Below, piece after piece: positions 43,832 through 53,678 of a stretch of 64,000 nucleotides of DNA. The stretch is from Ancylomarina sp. DW003 (GTDB lineage Bacteria > Bacteroidota > Bacteroidia > Bacteroidales > Marinifilaceae): NCBI RefSeq assembly GCF_029029505.1, contig NZ_JAKJSD010000011.1:84800-148799 (forward strand), read 5' to 3'. A model generated the notes under the pieces. That model searched no databases. It had not been told where the DNA came from and was given only the letters and a program-made list of their open reading frames with translations. The first letter of the stretch is position 1; each line of letters starts with the position of its first letter. A program made the position numbers and the translations under genes.

Positions 43832-44548
43832 ATGATTGAGAGTGATAAAAAGATTAGAGAACAAATCTGTATTGAGGTAATAAACCACCCAAATTCAGTA
43901 TTTAATGTTCTCACTCCAGAAGAAAAAGAAACGCTGCAACACAATATGAGCTGTAGTTTTTTTAAGAAGGGTGAATACATTTATAAAGAAGGAGAAAAGC
44001 CACTCGGTCTTATCTGTTTATCAGATGGTAAGGTTAAAATTTTCAAAGAAGGAGTTGGTGGTCGTGAGCAGATTGTACGTATGGCTAAACCAGTAGGTTT
44101 CATCGGTTATAGAGCACTTTTTGCTGAAGAAAACAATATCGCTTCAGCTGTTGCAATCGAAGATTCAGTGACTTGTACGGTAAGCTATGAGATGATTTTG
44201 AAGCTTATTAAAACAAATTCAGAACTTTCTTTAAGTATTATCCGATCTTTTGCTACTGAACTGGGTTTCTCTAACAACAGAACAGTAACACTTACTCAAA
44301 AGCATATTCGCGGACGTTTGGCTGAATCTTTATTATTCCTTCGTGACACTTACGGTTTCGAGGATGATGGCACAACGATTAAGGTTTATCTTTCAAGAGA
44401 AGATATTGCAAACCTATCAAACATGACCACATCTAATGCGATCAGAACACTATCTACATTTGCTAGTGAAGGGGTTATTGCTATTGATGGACGAAAAATC
44501 AAAATAATAGATAAAGTAAAACTTGATAGAATTAGCAAACTCGGTTAA
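43832..44548 (+). CDS. Crp/Fnr-family transcriptional regulator
   Basis: 238 residues. The N-terminal cyclic-nucleotide-binding-like beta-roll (~25-145) has Y-K-E-G-E-K-P-L-G-L-I and G-F-I-G-Y-R-A-L-F. The C-terminal winged helix (~170-230) has the Fnr-type R-G-R-L-A-E-S-L-L-F-L and L-S-R-E-D-I-A-N-L-S-N-M-T-T-S-N-A-I-R-T-L. No N-terminal Fe-S cysteine cluster like that of E. coli FNR is visible (only scattered Cys), so oxygen sensing is not indicated. Confidence 0.9.
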   Translation: MIESDKKIREQICIEVINHPNSVFNVLTPEEKETLQHNMSCSFFKKGEYIYKEGEKPLGLICLSDGKVKIFKEGVGGREQIVRMAKPVGFIGYRALFAEENNIASAVAIEDSVTCTVSYEMILKLIKTNSELSLSIIRSFATELGFSNNRTVTLTQKHIRGRLAESLLFLRDTYGFEDDGTTIKVYLSREDIANLSNMTTSNAIRTLSTFASEGVIAIDGRKIKIIDKVKLDRISKLG

Positions 44549-44559
44549 TTCTTTATTTA

Positions 44560-44721
44560 ATACCAAATTAAAATCAAAACCGATCTTATAAAATGCTTCT
44601 TTTTACCTATATCTTCGTTAAAAAAGATGCAAGGTAACTCAGCTATCTTTTACTTTTTTGCCTCGATATAGCTAAAAATTATTTCATCTTATTTAAAGAT
44701 GATTTTGAAATTAAATTGGTA
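44560..44721. repeat. MITE-like long imperfect hairpin
   Basis: ATACCAAATTAAAATCAAAA on the left is inverted on the right (TTTTGAAATTAAATTGGTAT). Inside, CTATATCTTCG...AAAAAAG is repeated inverted as CTTTTTTGCCTCGATATAG. The whole ~160 bp can fold on itself. There is no ORF; the 306 bp gap holds only this element and two terminators. Confidence 0.65.
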
Positions 44722-44736
44722 TAGGATATTTTTCAA

Positions 44737-44768
44737 AGGGAATTCATTTAAATGGATTCTCTTTTTCT
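44737..44768 (+). terminator. Terminator on the Crp/Fnr side
   Basis: AGGGAATTCAT pairs with ATGGATTCTCT (two G-T pairs), followed by TTTTTCT. Confidence 0.7.
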
Positions 44769-44790
44769 ATCCTTCGAAATGTATAAAAAA

Positions 44791-44818
44791 ACCTGAATGG
44801 TATTTCTACCAATCAGGT
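44791..44818 (-). terminator. Terminator of the TlpA-like gene
   Basis: ACCTGAATGGTA pairs with TACCAATCAGGT (one mismatch). Read on the minus strand it is followed by seven Ts. It is 37 bp past the stop. Confidence 0.85.
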
Positions 44819-44854
44819 CATTCTTAGAGGTATCCCTCACTGTATTTTCAAGTA

Positions 44855-45949
44855 CTAAAATAATTTTTCAATCTCAGCTTTAAGTTCATCACCAAATACT
44901 TTCTTAGCAACAATAGTTCCATTCTGATCGATAAGAACAGTAGCAGGAATACCATTAATGCCATAAAGCTTAGCTGCTGCAGAATTCCAATATTGTAAAT
45001 CAGAAACGTGTTTCCAAATTAACCCATCATCTTCAATTGCTTTCAACCACTTATCTTTATCCTTATCTAAAGAAACACCTAAGAATTCAACACCTTTAGG
45101 GCTTAATTCATTGTAAATTTCTACCATATGAGGATTCTCTCTACGACAAGGACCACACCATGATGCCCAAAAATCGATAACAACAACCTTACCTTTAAGG
45201 CTAGAAAGACTCAAAGGAGTTCCTTCAGGTGTATTTAAAGTAAAATCAGGAGCTGGTTGACCAACTGCAACTTTCTTTAAAACGTCAATTTTTGCTTTAA
45301 TAGCTAATGCGCTACCAGATGCCTTTACATTCTCTCCGAAAGCATTGTAGATTTCTTCTACCTCATCAACTTTAAGTTGATTTAAAAGATTTCTATGAGT
45401 AATAAATGCAGATGCTACAGAGCTTGTATTTTCCTTTACAAAACTCTTTATTGTTACCATCTTTTCAGCATCAACAGCTTCATATTCTTTCACAGCTTTT
45501 TCAGCAGCCTCTTCATTTTTTTCTGACATGGCTTTCTTATAAGCAGCAATAATAGGCTCTTGCTTTCCTTTATATTCAACCATTTTATCAGTAAAACTCT
45601 TATAAACATCTTGGGTAGCTGAACCTGTAATTTTAGCATCACGTAAGGCTTCAACATTAGCCTCTATAGAAATTAAAGAGTTTTCCAAGAAAAATGGAAG
45701 AGCACCTCTCTTATCTTCAATTTGTAAATAGTACATGTCTGCAACAGGCACACTTCCTACAAACTTAAACTCTCCGTTAACAATTTCAACAGAATCAATT
45801 TTCTCAAGTTTTCTATCTTTTTCAATGTTCAAGAAGATTTTCCCTTCTGATTGGCCTTCTATTTTCCCAGAAAGCTCATATTTTTTTTGAGTATCGCAAG
45901 CAGCAAAAAGAACTGAAATTGCAAGAACTGCGAATAGTAATTTTTTCAT
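44855..45949 (-). CDS. TlpA/ResA-like thioredoxin lipoprotein with DUF4369
   Basis: The Met at 45949 opens a lipoprotein signal (lipobox L-F-A-A-C, Cys18); 364 residues. The N-terminal DUF4369 region (~22-115) begins [18 protein letters not shown] helical middle follows, then a C-terminal thioredoxin-like domain (~230-364) with W-A-S-W-C-G-P-C-R near 264-272. Such proteins reduce or isomerise disulfides in the periplasm, for example during cytochrome c maturation. The gene is monocistronic by its own terminator. Confidence 0.88.
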   Translation of the reverse strand: MKKLLFAVLAISVLFAACDTQKKYELSGKIEGQSEGKIFLNIEKDRKLEKIDSVEIVNGEFKFVGSVPVADMYYLQIEDKRGALPFFLENSLISIEANVEALRDAKITGSATQDVYKSFTDKMVEYKGKQEPIIAAYKKAMSEKNEEAAEKAVKEYEAVDAEKMVTIKSFVKENTSSVASAFITHRNLLNQLKVDEVEEIYNAFGENVKASGSALAIKAKIDVLKKVAVGQPAPDFTLNTPEGTPLSLSSLKGKVVVIDFWASWCGPCRRENPHMVEIYNELSPKGVEFLGVSLDKDKDKWLKAIEDDGLIWKHVSDLQYWNSAAAKLYGINGIPATVLIDQNGTIVAKKVFGDELKAEIEKLF

Positions 45950-46088
45950 AATAAACGAATTTGACATTTTTGGTTAATATTCGGCTAAAGCTAATTAATT
46001 AAACTGAGCCCAAAAAGTTATTTCGATGAGCATCAATTCTATACCATTAAAGCTGGAATTAGTCCGATTTTCATCATTTTTTAGTGAC

Positions 46089-47216
46089 CTATTCACTTTT
46101 TTTCACTTGATCGTAATAGGTATTCAATAATTTATAAGCTGCAATAAAAGAGCTCATTTCGTCATTTAAAACTTTTGTCTCAAAATCAGGAATCATATTT
46201 TTTATCACATTATCGTGATAGAAATTATCACGTAATTGCTCATTAATTGTTTCATACATCCAATATTTAGCTTGTTCACTTCTTCTATTATCGAAGTAGC
46301 CATTCTCGAATGTATGCTTGCAATAATCCATAATAGTGTTCCAAATATCGTCAACCCCTTTTTTCTCTATTGAGGAACAGGTTAACACTTTAGGAGACCA
46401 TTGGGATGGTGACAAAGGAAACAAATGTAAAGCATTTTCGAACTGAACGCGAGCTAACTGTGCTTTGGTTACATTAGATCCATCGCACTTATTAATAGCA
46501 ATGGCATCTGCCATCTCCATAATACCACGCTTGATCCCTTGTAGCTCATCTCCTGCTCCTGCAATCTGAATCAATAAAAAGAAATCAACCATAGAATGAA
46601 CAGCTGTTTCTGATTGACCAACACCTACAGTTTCAATAAGAATTGTATCAAAACCTGCAGCTTCACATAGAATTAAGCTCTCTCGTGTTTTACGCGCAAC
46701 ACCACCTAGCGACCCCGCTGAAGGAGAAGGTCGGATATAAGCATGAGGGTCTACAGCCAGTTCCTCCATTCTTGTTTTATCCCCAAGAATACTACCTTTT
46801 GTTCGTTCGCTACTCGGGTCTATTGCTAAAACAGCAAGCTTATGTCCCATACTTGTAACATGCTTTCCAAATGCTTCGATAAAAGTACTTTTTCCTGCAC
46901 CCGGAACACCAGTAATACCAATTCTTGTTGACTTACCAGAATGAGGCAAACAACGCTCAATGATTTCCTGAGCTATTTTTTGATGCTCAAACTTAGCACT
47001 CTCAACTAATGTTATGGCCTGACTTAATATAGCCATATTACCATCCAGGATTCCATTTACGTAATCGTCTACTGAATACCTTTTACGCTTTCTGTTCTTT
47101 AAACGTTCAGCTATTTTAGGATTGATGGATGGAGGTTGACTAATACCCGAATTTACCTTTAGCGCCTTATATGTAGGATCATTCTCAACATGTCCTTTAT
47201 CTTTTTCATCTGCCAT
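46089..47216 (-). CDS. meaB: Methylmalonyl-CoA mutase-associated GTPase MeaB
   Basis: The 375-residue G3E-family GTPase protects and reloads adenosylcobalamin-dependent methylmalonyl-CoA mutase. Motifs are the P-loop G-I-T-G-V-P-G-A-G-K-S-T near 100-110, L-A-I-D-P-S-S and D-T-I-L-I-E-T-V-G-V-G-Q-S-E, and the base-specifying N-K-C-D. The mutase genes are not adjacent. Two pieces distinguish MeaB from other G3E proteins: G-G-V-A-R-K-T-R-E and the long C-terminal helix. Confidence 0.92.
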   Translation of the reverse strand: MADEKDKGHVENDPTYKALKVNSGISQPPSINPKIAERLKNRKRKRYSVDDYVNGILDGNMAILSQAITLVESAKFEHQKIAQEIIERCLPHSGKSTRIGITGVPGAGKSTFIEAFGKHVTSMGHKLAVLAIDPSSERTKGSILGDKTRMEELAVDPHAYIRPSPSAGSLGGVARKTRESLILCEAAGFDTILIETVGVGQSETAVHSMVDFFLLIQIAGAGDELQGIKRGIMEMADAIAINKCDGSNVTKAQLARVQFENALHLFPLSPSQWSPKVLTCSSIEKKGVDDIWNTIMDYCKHTFENGYFDNRRSEQAKYWMYETINEQLRDNFYHDNVIKNMIPDFETKVLNDEMSSFIAAYKLLNTYYDQVKKSE

Positions 47217-47381
47217 GATAGTATTTTTTAGCTTATTCTTTCAAGTCTATATTTCAAAACTGAACACTATTTGTCGTCGGTACAATGATTCAATATTACT
47301 ATTGCATTTCAATGCTTATGCGAAATTAAAAAATCAAACTTATGAATCAGCAAAATATGCCAAAACAATATAGTATTTTAT

Positions 47382-47420
47382 AAAAACGAGGTTGCCGAAA
47401 TTAAATTCGAACAACCTCGT
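47382..47420 (-). terminator. Terminator of the DUF1573 gene
   Basis: ACGAGGTTG (47386-47394) pairs with CAACCTCGT (47412-47420). On the minus strand it is followed by TTTTTA. It is 56 bp past the stop. Confidence 0.85.
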
Positions 47421-47475
47421 AATATTCCTTATTTCAGCAACATCTTAAAATTGCTTATTTTCTAAGTTACTGAAT

Positions 47476-48570
47476 CTAGTTTACCTTTGGCATCACCACA
47501 TTACCCATCACACGTAAATCGATTGATGAATTTTTAGGTGCATTAGTGATAACCGTTATTCGTTTGTTTTGGCGACCACGCTTGGCTCTGGAGTTAAAAA
47601 CAACCTTTAATTCAGATGTTTCACCAGCTTTTATAATTTTTGATTGAGGTGCAATAGCTGTACATCCACAAGAAGCTTTTGTTTTGCGAATCAAAAGATC
47701 AGACTTACCCGTATTTTTTATTATAAAAGCATGCTCCGCTTTCTCTCCTTGAGTCAATTCTCCAAAATTAAATACTCTTTCGCTGAATTCTAATTTAGGT
47801 GCCTTAGCTAACTGCTCTTCTGATAGCTTTCCAAAATCCTCAGTTATTGTTGCACTGGTTGTATATCTGTTTCTAGGCGCAAATTTTCCGTTAACAAGAA
47901 TATCTATATAGTCTGTAACAAAACCCCAATCGCGCTTCTTAGAAGCATCATACACTGCAACTATTTTACCTCTTGTTTTAGGAGCTAATGTTTCAGGTAC
48001 AACTTTAATATTCAAATGCTGAGGAATTCTTCTAAATGTTACAGTCATTGCACTATCTGTATCATTATAAATCTCCATTACAGCTTCTTTAACTTCGTTA
48101 TTTTTTACCTTATAAAAAGGCAAATGGTTGTTAACCATTCTAAGACCTGACATCAAACGTGGAAATGAGTCTCGAACTGTTTTGACACGCGGTGTAACAC
48201 TCCCCTTTATTCGAAGAATAGATACTACAGGATTAGTATTAGCTGTTACAGTAATCGATTTGTTAAATGGACCTGGACGGTTTTTAGGATCAAAAGTTGC
48301 CTTAATGAAACCTTTTTGACCAGGAGCAACAGGTGCTTTACTCCAATTAGGAGACGTACATCCACAAGAAGAACGTACATTTTTAATAATGATAGGACTA
48401 GTACCTTTATTTACAAATTCAAAGGAGTAAACTTGTTTTCCTTTTTCTTCTTTTAATTTACCAAAGTCGTGGACTTTAGAACTGAACTCCATCAATGGCT
48501 TTCCTTTCTGAGCTGATACCCCAAAACCTGACAGCATAAACCCAATCAATAAAACATGAATAAATCTCAT
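47476..48570 (-). CDS. DUF1573 protein, secreted, two repeats
   Basis: The Met at 48570 begins a signal peptide (MRFIHVLLIGFMLSGFGVSA); 364 residues. There are two DUF1573 (ASPM-SPD-2-Hydin-like) domains, at ~30-120 and ~250-350, each starting with F-x-F-G-x-L and carrying S-C-G-C-T (NVRSSCGCTSP, TKASCGCTAI). These Ig-like domains are common in secreted Bacteroidota proteins; the function is unknown. The Cys-Gly-Cys pair could bind metal or form disulfides. Confidence 0.85.
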   Translation of the reverse strand: MRFIHVLLIGFMLSGFGVSAQKGKPLMEFSSKVHDFGKLKEEKGKQVYSFEFVNKGTSPIIIKNVRSSCGCTSPNWSKAPVAPGQKGFIKATFDPKNRPGPFNKSITVTANTNPVVSILRIKGSVTPRVKTVRDSFPRLMSGLRMVNNHLPFYKVKNNEVKEAVMEIYNDTDSAMTVTFRRIPQHLNIKVVPETLAPKTRGKIVAVYDASKKRDWGFVTDYIDILVNGKFAPRNRYTTSATITEDFGKLSEEQLAKAPKLEFSERVFNFGELTQGEKAEHAFIIKNTGKSDLLIRKTKASCGCTAIAPQSKIIKAGETSELKVVFNSRAKRGRQNKRITVITNAPKNSSIDLRVMGNVVMPKVN

Positions 48571-48944
48571 AAGTATTGTATTAAAGCATTTTAACAATTA
48601 CGAATTAATTGTCAAAATTAATTTGTAAAAAGAATAGGTTAAGATTTTCAATAAAATCTTTCATACAAAAATAATTAAAATCAGATAAATCCCTTACATT
48701 ATATCGTTAAATACTTGTTAATGATTATTAAATACATTTTGCTAACATCAATAAACATCATTAATACAAGTAATAATGCTTATCATATTCAAACATAAAA
48801 AGTTTACTTCTCGCTTTAAGATAGTAAATATTGATTCTTAAACTGAAATTCCTAATTTTACTTTCTTAAGCTTTAAGCTTTATTTATCGGAACAATACAA
48901 GCAAAAAACCACAGCACTATCATTAACCAGAATACAAAAAATTT
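48571..48944. other. Intergenic region DUF1573 / M20 (divergent)
   Basis: AT-rich 374 bp. The only structure seen is an imperfect inverted repeat, ACTTGTTAATGATTATT (48713-48729) against AATAAACATCATTAATACAAGT (48750-48771). No gene was recognised. Confidence 0.5.
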
Positions 48945-50126
48945 ATGGATCAAATCATAAATGAAATAAAACAGCTTAGTCACAAGTTTCTTGATGAAAT
49001 CAAATCTATAAGAATTCATCTTCATCAATATCCCGAGCTTTCCTTTGAAGAGTTTGAGACCTCTCAATTCATCCAAAAACAACTTGATTCTTATGGAATT
49101 TCGTATAAAAATGGCTTTGTAAGAACAGGAATTGTTGGTAAAATCGAGGGTAAGAATCCCGGCAAAAAAGTGTTAGCTCTTCGTGCTGATATGGATGCTT
49201 TACCGGTTAGTGAAAACAACTCTCACAAAATTTGCTCCAAGAATGAAGGTGTCATGCATGCCTGTGGTCATGATATGCACATGGCTAGTCTGTTGGGTAC
49301 AGCTAAAATATTGAATGAACTTAAAAACCAATGGGAAGGTACCGTATTATTAATCTTTCAACCAGGAGAAGAATTGCTACCCGGAGGTGCAAGAATGATG
49401 ATGCAAGAAGGAGCCTTAAGTCCAGAGCCGGATTTAATAATGGCTCAACACGTCTTACCTGATATGCCAGTTGGACATGTAGGGTTTCGTGAAGGTATGT
49501 ATATGGCTTCTGGTGATGAAATATATCTAAGAGTAAAAGGTAAAGGTGGCCATGGCGCCATGCCTCACAAATGTGATGATACCATCCTAATAGCTTCGCA
49601 TATTGTAGTCGCACTGCAGCAAGTGGTAAGTAGACATGCCGATATTCGTATACCAACGGTTCTTACCTTTGGAAGAATGATAGCAGAAGGCGCAACCAAC
49701 ATTATCCCTGCAGAAGTTAAGCTATCAGGTACATTCAGAACAATGAATGAAGAATGGCGTGCAAAAGCAAAACAGCTTATTACCGATATTGCTCAAAATA
49801 CAGCAAAAGGAATGGGGGCTGAATGTGAGGTTGATATTAAACATGGCTATCCGTTTTTGGTAAATGATATCAACTATACCCGATCTGCAAAAACTGCAGC
49901 AATCTCATTTCTGGATCACGAGAGAGTTGAAGATATGGATATCAGAATGACAACTGAAGATTTTGGGTTTTATTCTCAAAAGTATCCCTCATGCTTTTAT
50001 CGATTTGGTGTAAAAAAAGAAGGATCAGGTGGTTTACACACCTCTAGTTTTCAAGCAGAAGACACAAGCTTAGAGACATCAATGGGAACAATGGCATATT
50101 TAGCGATAGATTTCCTAAAGAACTAA
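48945..50126 (+). CDS. M20-family metal-dependent amidohydrolase
   Basis: 393 residues. N-acyl-amino-acid amidohydrolase pattern: R-I-H-L-H-Q-Y-P-E-L-S-F-E-E near the start, A-L-R-A-D-M-D-A-L-P, metal site A-C-G-H-D-M-H, then G-E-E-L-L-P-G-G-A and H-V-L-P-D-M-P-V-G. The dimerisation domain contains G-G-H-G-A-M-P-H. It cleaves acyl groups from amino acids or indole/hippurate conjugates; the substrate is unclear. Cytoplasmic, no signal peptide. Confidence 0.9.
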   Translation: MDQIINEIKQLSHKFLDEIKSIRIHLHQYPELSFEEFETSQFIQKQLDSYGISYKNGFVRTGIVGKIEGKNPGKKVLALRADMDALPVSENNSHKICSKNEGVMHACGHDMHMASLLGTAKILNELKNQWEGTVLLIFQPGEELLPGGARMMMQEGALSPEPDLIMAQHVLPDMPVGHVGFREGMYMASGDEIYLRVKGKGGHGAMPHKCDDTILIASHIVVALQQVVSRHADIRIPTVLTFGRMIAEGATNIIPAEVKLSGTFRTMNEEWRAKAKQLITDIAQNTAKGMGAECEVDIKHGYPFLVNDINYTRSAKTAAISFLDHERVEDMDIRMTTEDFGFYSQKYPSCFYRFGVKKEGSGGLHTSSFQAEDTSLETSMGTMAYLAIDFLKN

Positions 50127-50269
50127 GTTAAATATTATTGTAAAGAATCAATCTTAATAAGACCTAAAAGTCTTTATTTACTGATAATTAAAGCCAGCCT
50201 AGCTAAAACAAGACATTAGATCACTATTTAATCTCTTTTAAAATAATAGATTTCTACTCCATTTTCTTT

Positions 50270-50297
50270 TTGAGTTTAAAATATGATATTACATTTG
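50270..50297 (+). promoter_or_regulatory. Promoter of the ferredoxin gene
   Basis: TTG (50270-50272), 17 bp, TACATTTG (50290-50297), 32 bp upstream of the ATG. Confidence 0.65.
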
Positions 50298-50329
50298 CAT
50301 TAATTATTAACACTAAAAAATAAAACACA

Positions 50330-50500
50330 ATGGCTTACGTAATTAACGACGATTGTATTTCTTGCGGTTCATGCGAAGGGGAATGTCCAGTTGAAGCGAT
50401 CTCTATGGGAGATGAGCGTTATGTTATCGATGCAGATCTTTGTACTGACTGTGGTACTTGCGTTGATGCTTGTCCTGTAGAAGCTATTCATCCTGAATAA
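50330..50500 (+). CDS. 2[4Fe-4S] ferredoxin
   Basis: 56 residues, bacterial clostridial-type ferredoxin. The two cluster motifs are C-I-S-C-G-S-C-E-G-E-C-P (Cys 9, 12, 15, 19) and C-T-D-C-G-T-C-V-D-A-C-P (Cys 38, 41, 44, 48), each followed by V-E-A-I. It has no signal peptide. It is a low-potential cytoplasmic electron carrier, for example for pyruvate:ferredoxin oxidoreductase or Rnf. Its own promoter and strong terminator make it monocistronic, suggesting high expression and an anaerobic or facultative metabolism. Confidence 0.95.
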   Translation: MAYVINDDCISCGSCEGECPVEAISMGDERYVIDADLCTDCGTCVDACPVEAIHPE

Positions 50501-50522
50501 CCGTATCTCTACAGATATTAAA

Positions 50523-50553
50523 AAAACCGATGATTAGATCATCGGTTTTTTTT
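50523..50553 (+). terminator. Terminator after the ferredoxin
   Basis: AAAACCGATGAT, loop TAG, ATCATCGGTTTT (50523-50549) and further Ts. It is usable from both sides, as murF-alr ends 40 bp beyond on the other strand. Confidence 0.93.
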
Positions 50554-50588
50554 ATGCTTTTAACTCAAACCTTCTTCTTCAAAATAAT

Positions 50589-53057
50589 TTATTCTTGAAA
50601 ATAAATGCGTTTTACACGACGCGAAACTGTCGTTAGTATCTCGTAAGGGATTGTATCTAATTTCTTCGCTATTTCAGATAAAGGATAATCGTCTCCAAAA
50701 ATGATAGCAGAATCCCCTTCTTCAGCTTTAATATCGGTAAGGTCAATCATACACATATCCATGCAAATATTACCAACAACGGGAGCATTTTGTCCATTAA
50801 CCACCACTTCTCCAACACCATTACTCAACCTGCGATTAAAACCATCAGCATAGCCAATTGGGATAATTCCTATACGACTTTTTTTAGTCAATTTACCTTT
50901 ACGACTATAACCAACAGTTTGCCCTTCGTCAACCCATTTCACTTGCGATATTGTTGTTTTAAGGGTGCTGACATTCATCAACTGATCTTGTTTAGTAGCA
51001 CTGACGCCATACAAACCAATTCCTAAACGTACCATTTCAAATTGTGCTTCAGGAAATCGTTCAATTCCAGCTGTATTTAAAATATGTCTGTCAATCTTAT
51101 AAGTAAAAGCTGAACAAATTTGATTACTCCAGGCCTTTAATTTCTCTATTTGCGATTCTGTATAATCATCATGAATCTCTTCATCAGAACCAGACAAATG
51201 CGAAAATATAGATCGAATGTGGAAAAATGAATTATCCTTTAGATAAGCAATCAATTCTTCAATTTCTGAGTCATTAAACCCCATTCGATACATCCCTGTA
51301 TCCAATTTTAAATGAATAGGGTAATTCTTCAGTCCAGATGATTTTAATACTAATTCGAAACTTTTCAGAACACTCAGGCTATAAATCTCAGGCTCCAAAT
51401 GATAATCAATCATTGTTTCGAAGCTATGTAACTCCGGATTCATCACAACAATGGGCGTACTAATACCGTCAGTTCTTAATTCAACCCCTTCGTCAGCAAT
51501 AGCAACCGCCAAATAATCTACACGATGATATTGAAGTAAATTGGCTATTTCACTTGATCCGCTACCGTACGAAAAAGCCTTAACCATAACCATCAATTTA
51601 GTCTTTGGCTTTAATAGTGACCTAAAATAGTTTAAGTTGTGCACCATAGCAGTCATATTAACTTCCAATATGGTACGATGAGCTTTATATTGAAGAGCAC
51701 TTGATATTCTCTCAAAACGAAAGTTTCTTGCTCCTCTAATCAATATAATTTCATTCTTATAACCGTTAGAATCAAACGCCTTCAGAAAAGCTTCTGTTGT
51801 AGGATAAAAAATTGATTCACATTCAAATTGCTTAGCCTGTGATGATAACTTATCTCCTATACCAACTATTTTGTCAACTTTTTTTAAAGAAACTAATTCC
51901 GCAACTTGTGAATAAAGATCTTGAGTTTTAAACCCAGATTGAAGAATATCCGACAAAATAATCGTCTTTTTTCTCCCCTGTGCATGCTGATTAATAAGAT
52001 CAAGTGCTATTGAAAGAGAGCCTAAGTCTGAATTATAAAAGTCATTTATTAAAAGGCAATTGTTTTGTCCTTCTTTCAGTTCCAATCGCATAGCTACAGC
52101 CTGAAGTTCACTTAAACCATCTGCTATTTTTTTATCGGATAAACCGAGATGAATTAAACACAACCAACAATGCATCGCATTTTCGATTGAAGCAATATCG
52201 CAAAAAGGAAGATTAATTTCTCTTATTTCACCTTTAAAAAGAGCCTTAATATTTGTAAACTTTCCATCTGCTGTTTCTGAAATAACCTGCAAACTTGCTT
52301 CTTGGGTTTTAGACCAGCTTAGTAATTTCTTATGCTCTTCATATCTACAAACAATCTCCTGATCCACCATAGCATCATCACTACAGTATATAATACAATC
52401 ACAGTGCTCGAAGAGTTTTAATTTTTCCAAAAGCAGAGAACGGGAATCTTTAAAATTTTCCCGATGAGCAGAACCCAAATGTGTAAATATGCCTATTGTT
52501 GGTTGTATAATACTTTGCAGATTCACCATCTCATTGGGCATAGATATTCCTGCTTCGAAAATACCTATTTCATCCTCTTTACTCATTTGCCATACAGAAA
52601 TTGGCACCCCAACCTGCGAGTTATAAGACTTGGGACTTCTAACAATCCGAAAAAATGGGTTCAACATCTGATACAACCATTCTTTTACAATGGTTTTACC
52701 ATTGCTCCCCGTAATAGCAATAACCGGATAAGAAAATTTTTGTCGATGGTATGCTCCTAATTGCTGAAGAGCCTTTAAACTGTCCGGAACTAATATGAAA
52801 TTACAATCTTCAAACTCATCATGATTAATATTCTCACTTACAACAAAAGCCCGAATACCTTTTTGATACAGATCTTTAATATAGTCGTGCCCATTATGTC
52901 TTTCGCCAACTAAAGCAAAAAAAAGGCTCTTGTTTGCCAGAACTAAAGTCCTGCTATCAATTGCTAAACGGTTAATCTCAAAATCATCATTGCCAATTAA
53001 AGAACCGTCAACAATTTGAGCGATTTCTCCCAATCGATATGTATTAAATGATTTCAA
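50589..53057 (-). CDS. MurF-alanine racemase bifunctional protein
   Basis: 822 residues. The N-terminal ~450 are MurF (adds D-Ala-D-Ala to UDP-MurNAc-tripeptide): V-A-I-T-G-S-N-G-K-T region near 115 and the domain I start Y-R-L-G-E-I-A-Q-I-V-D-G. From ~455 comes alanine racemase: L-E-V-N-M-T-A-M-V-H-N-L, PLP lysine near 490 in M-V-M-V-K-A-F-S-Y-G-S-G, and R-L-G-I-G-L-Y-G-V. The fusion, which supplies D-Ala and uses its dipeptide in one polypeptide, is a known Bacteroidota feature. In MurF the P-loop Thr is followed by Ile where Thr or Ser is commoner. Confidence 0.93.
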   Translation of the reverse strand: MKSFNTYRLGEIAQIVDGSLIGNDDFEINRLAIDSRTLVLANKSLFFALVGERHNGHDYIKDLYQKGIRAFVVSENINHDEFEDCNFILVPDSLKALQQLGAYHRQKFSYPVIAITGSNGKTIVKEWLYQMLNPFFRIVRSPKSYNSQVGVPISVWQMSKEDEIGIFEAGISMPNEMVNLQSIIQPTIGIFTHLGSAHRENFKDSRSLLLEKLKLFEHCDCIIYCSDDAMVDQEIVCRYEEHKKLLSWSKTQEASLQVISETADGKFTNIKALFKGEIREINLPFCDIASIENAMHCWLCLIHLGLSDKKIADGLSELQAVAMRLELKEGQNNCLLINDFYNSDLGSLSIALDLINQHAQGRKKTIILSDILQSGFKTQDLYSQVAELVSLKKVDKIVGIGDKLSSQAKQFECESIFYPTTEAFLKAFDSNGYKNEIILIRGARNFRFERISSALQYKAHRTILEVNMTAMVHNLNYFRSLLKPKTKLMVMVKAFSYGSGSSEIANLLQYHRVDYLAVAIADEGVELRTDGISTPIVVMNPELHSFETMIDYHLEPEIYSLSVLKSFELVLKSSGLKNYPIHLKLDTGMYRMGFNDSEIEELIAYLKDNSFFHIRSIFSHLSGSDEEIHDDYTESQIEKLKAWSNQICSAFTYKIDRHILNTAGIERFPEAQFEMVRLGIGLYGVSATKQDQLMNVSTLKTTISQVKWVDEGQTVGYSRKGKLTKKSRIGIIPIGYADGFNRRLSNGVGEVVVNGQNAPVVGNICMDMCMIDLTDIKAEEGDSAIIFGDDYPLSEIAKKLDTIPYEILTTVSRRVKRIYFQE

Positions 53058-53099
53058 ATTCAGATTTGATTAAATATAATATATCTCTAAGATAAAGAT

Positions 53100-53678
53100 T
53101 TAATTGGATTGAGCCTTGCGATAGCAAACACGACAAAGTGGTTCGTAAGCATCTTTTTCTCCAAGAAGAACAAGCTTGTCAGTTTCGGAAAGGCGATGTG
53201 AATATTGAGCTAAATTACCACAGCTCATGCAAACGGCATGCACTTTAGTCACATATTCCGCAGTGGCCATAAGTCCGGGAATCGGACCAAATGGGTTCCC
53301 CTGGAAATCCATATCTAAACCTGCAACAATCACACGAATTCCTTGATTGGCTAATTCATTGCAAACTTCAGCCAAACCATCATCAAAGAATTGAGCTTCG
53401 TCTATCCCAATAACATCTACATCACTCGATAATAATAAAATATTAGCTGCAGTTTCAACCGGTGTAGAACGAATCGCATTTGAGTTATGCGATACAACTT
53501 CATCTTCGGAATAACGTGTATCAACTTTAGGTTTAAAAATTTCAACCTTCTGTCTTGCAATCTTTGCACGATTCAATCGTCGAATTAACTCTTCAGTTTT
53601 TCCGGAAAACATTGAACCTGCAACGACTTCAATCCACCCTCTACTTCCTGCACTACTAATATCGTTTTCGAGAAACAT
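53100..53678 (-). CDS. tdk: Thymidine kinase
   Basis: 192 residues, type II thymidine kinase: P-loop [11 protein letters not shown] near residue 22, [10 protein letters not shown], and zinc ligands C-M-S-C-G and C-R-V-C near the C-terminus. It phosphorylates thymidine in salvage. It is encoded 42 bp upstream of murF-alr on the same strand. Confidence 0.95.
   Translation of the reverse strand: MFLENDISSAGSRGWIEVVAGSMFSGKTEELIRRLNRAKIARQKVEIFKPKVDTRYSEDEVVSHNSNAIRSTPVETAANILLLSSDVDVIGIDEAQFFDDGLAEVCNELANQGIRVIVAGLDMDFQGNPFGPIPGLMATAEYVTKVHAVCMSCGNLAQYSHRLSETDKLVLLGEKDAYEPLCRVCYRKAQSN

Noticed and set aside
47386..47420. tRNA-like stem with GTTCGAATT
   Set aside because: The sequence is the loop of a terminator hairpin followed by Ts on the minus strand; no other tRNA arms are present.
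49321..49656. 111-residue minus-strand ORF inside the M20 amidohydrolase gene
   Set aside because: It is fully antisense to a well-supported enzyme, with composition typical of a reverse-frame shadow (many His, Leu and Arg) and no start signals.
50589..53057. MurF-alanine racemase fusion as a novel arrangement
   Set aside because: The fusion is an established feature of Bacteroidota.
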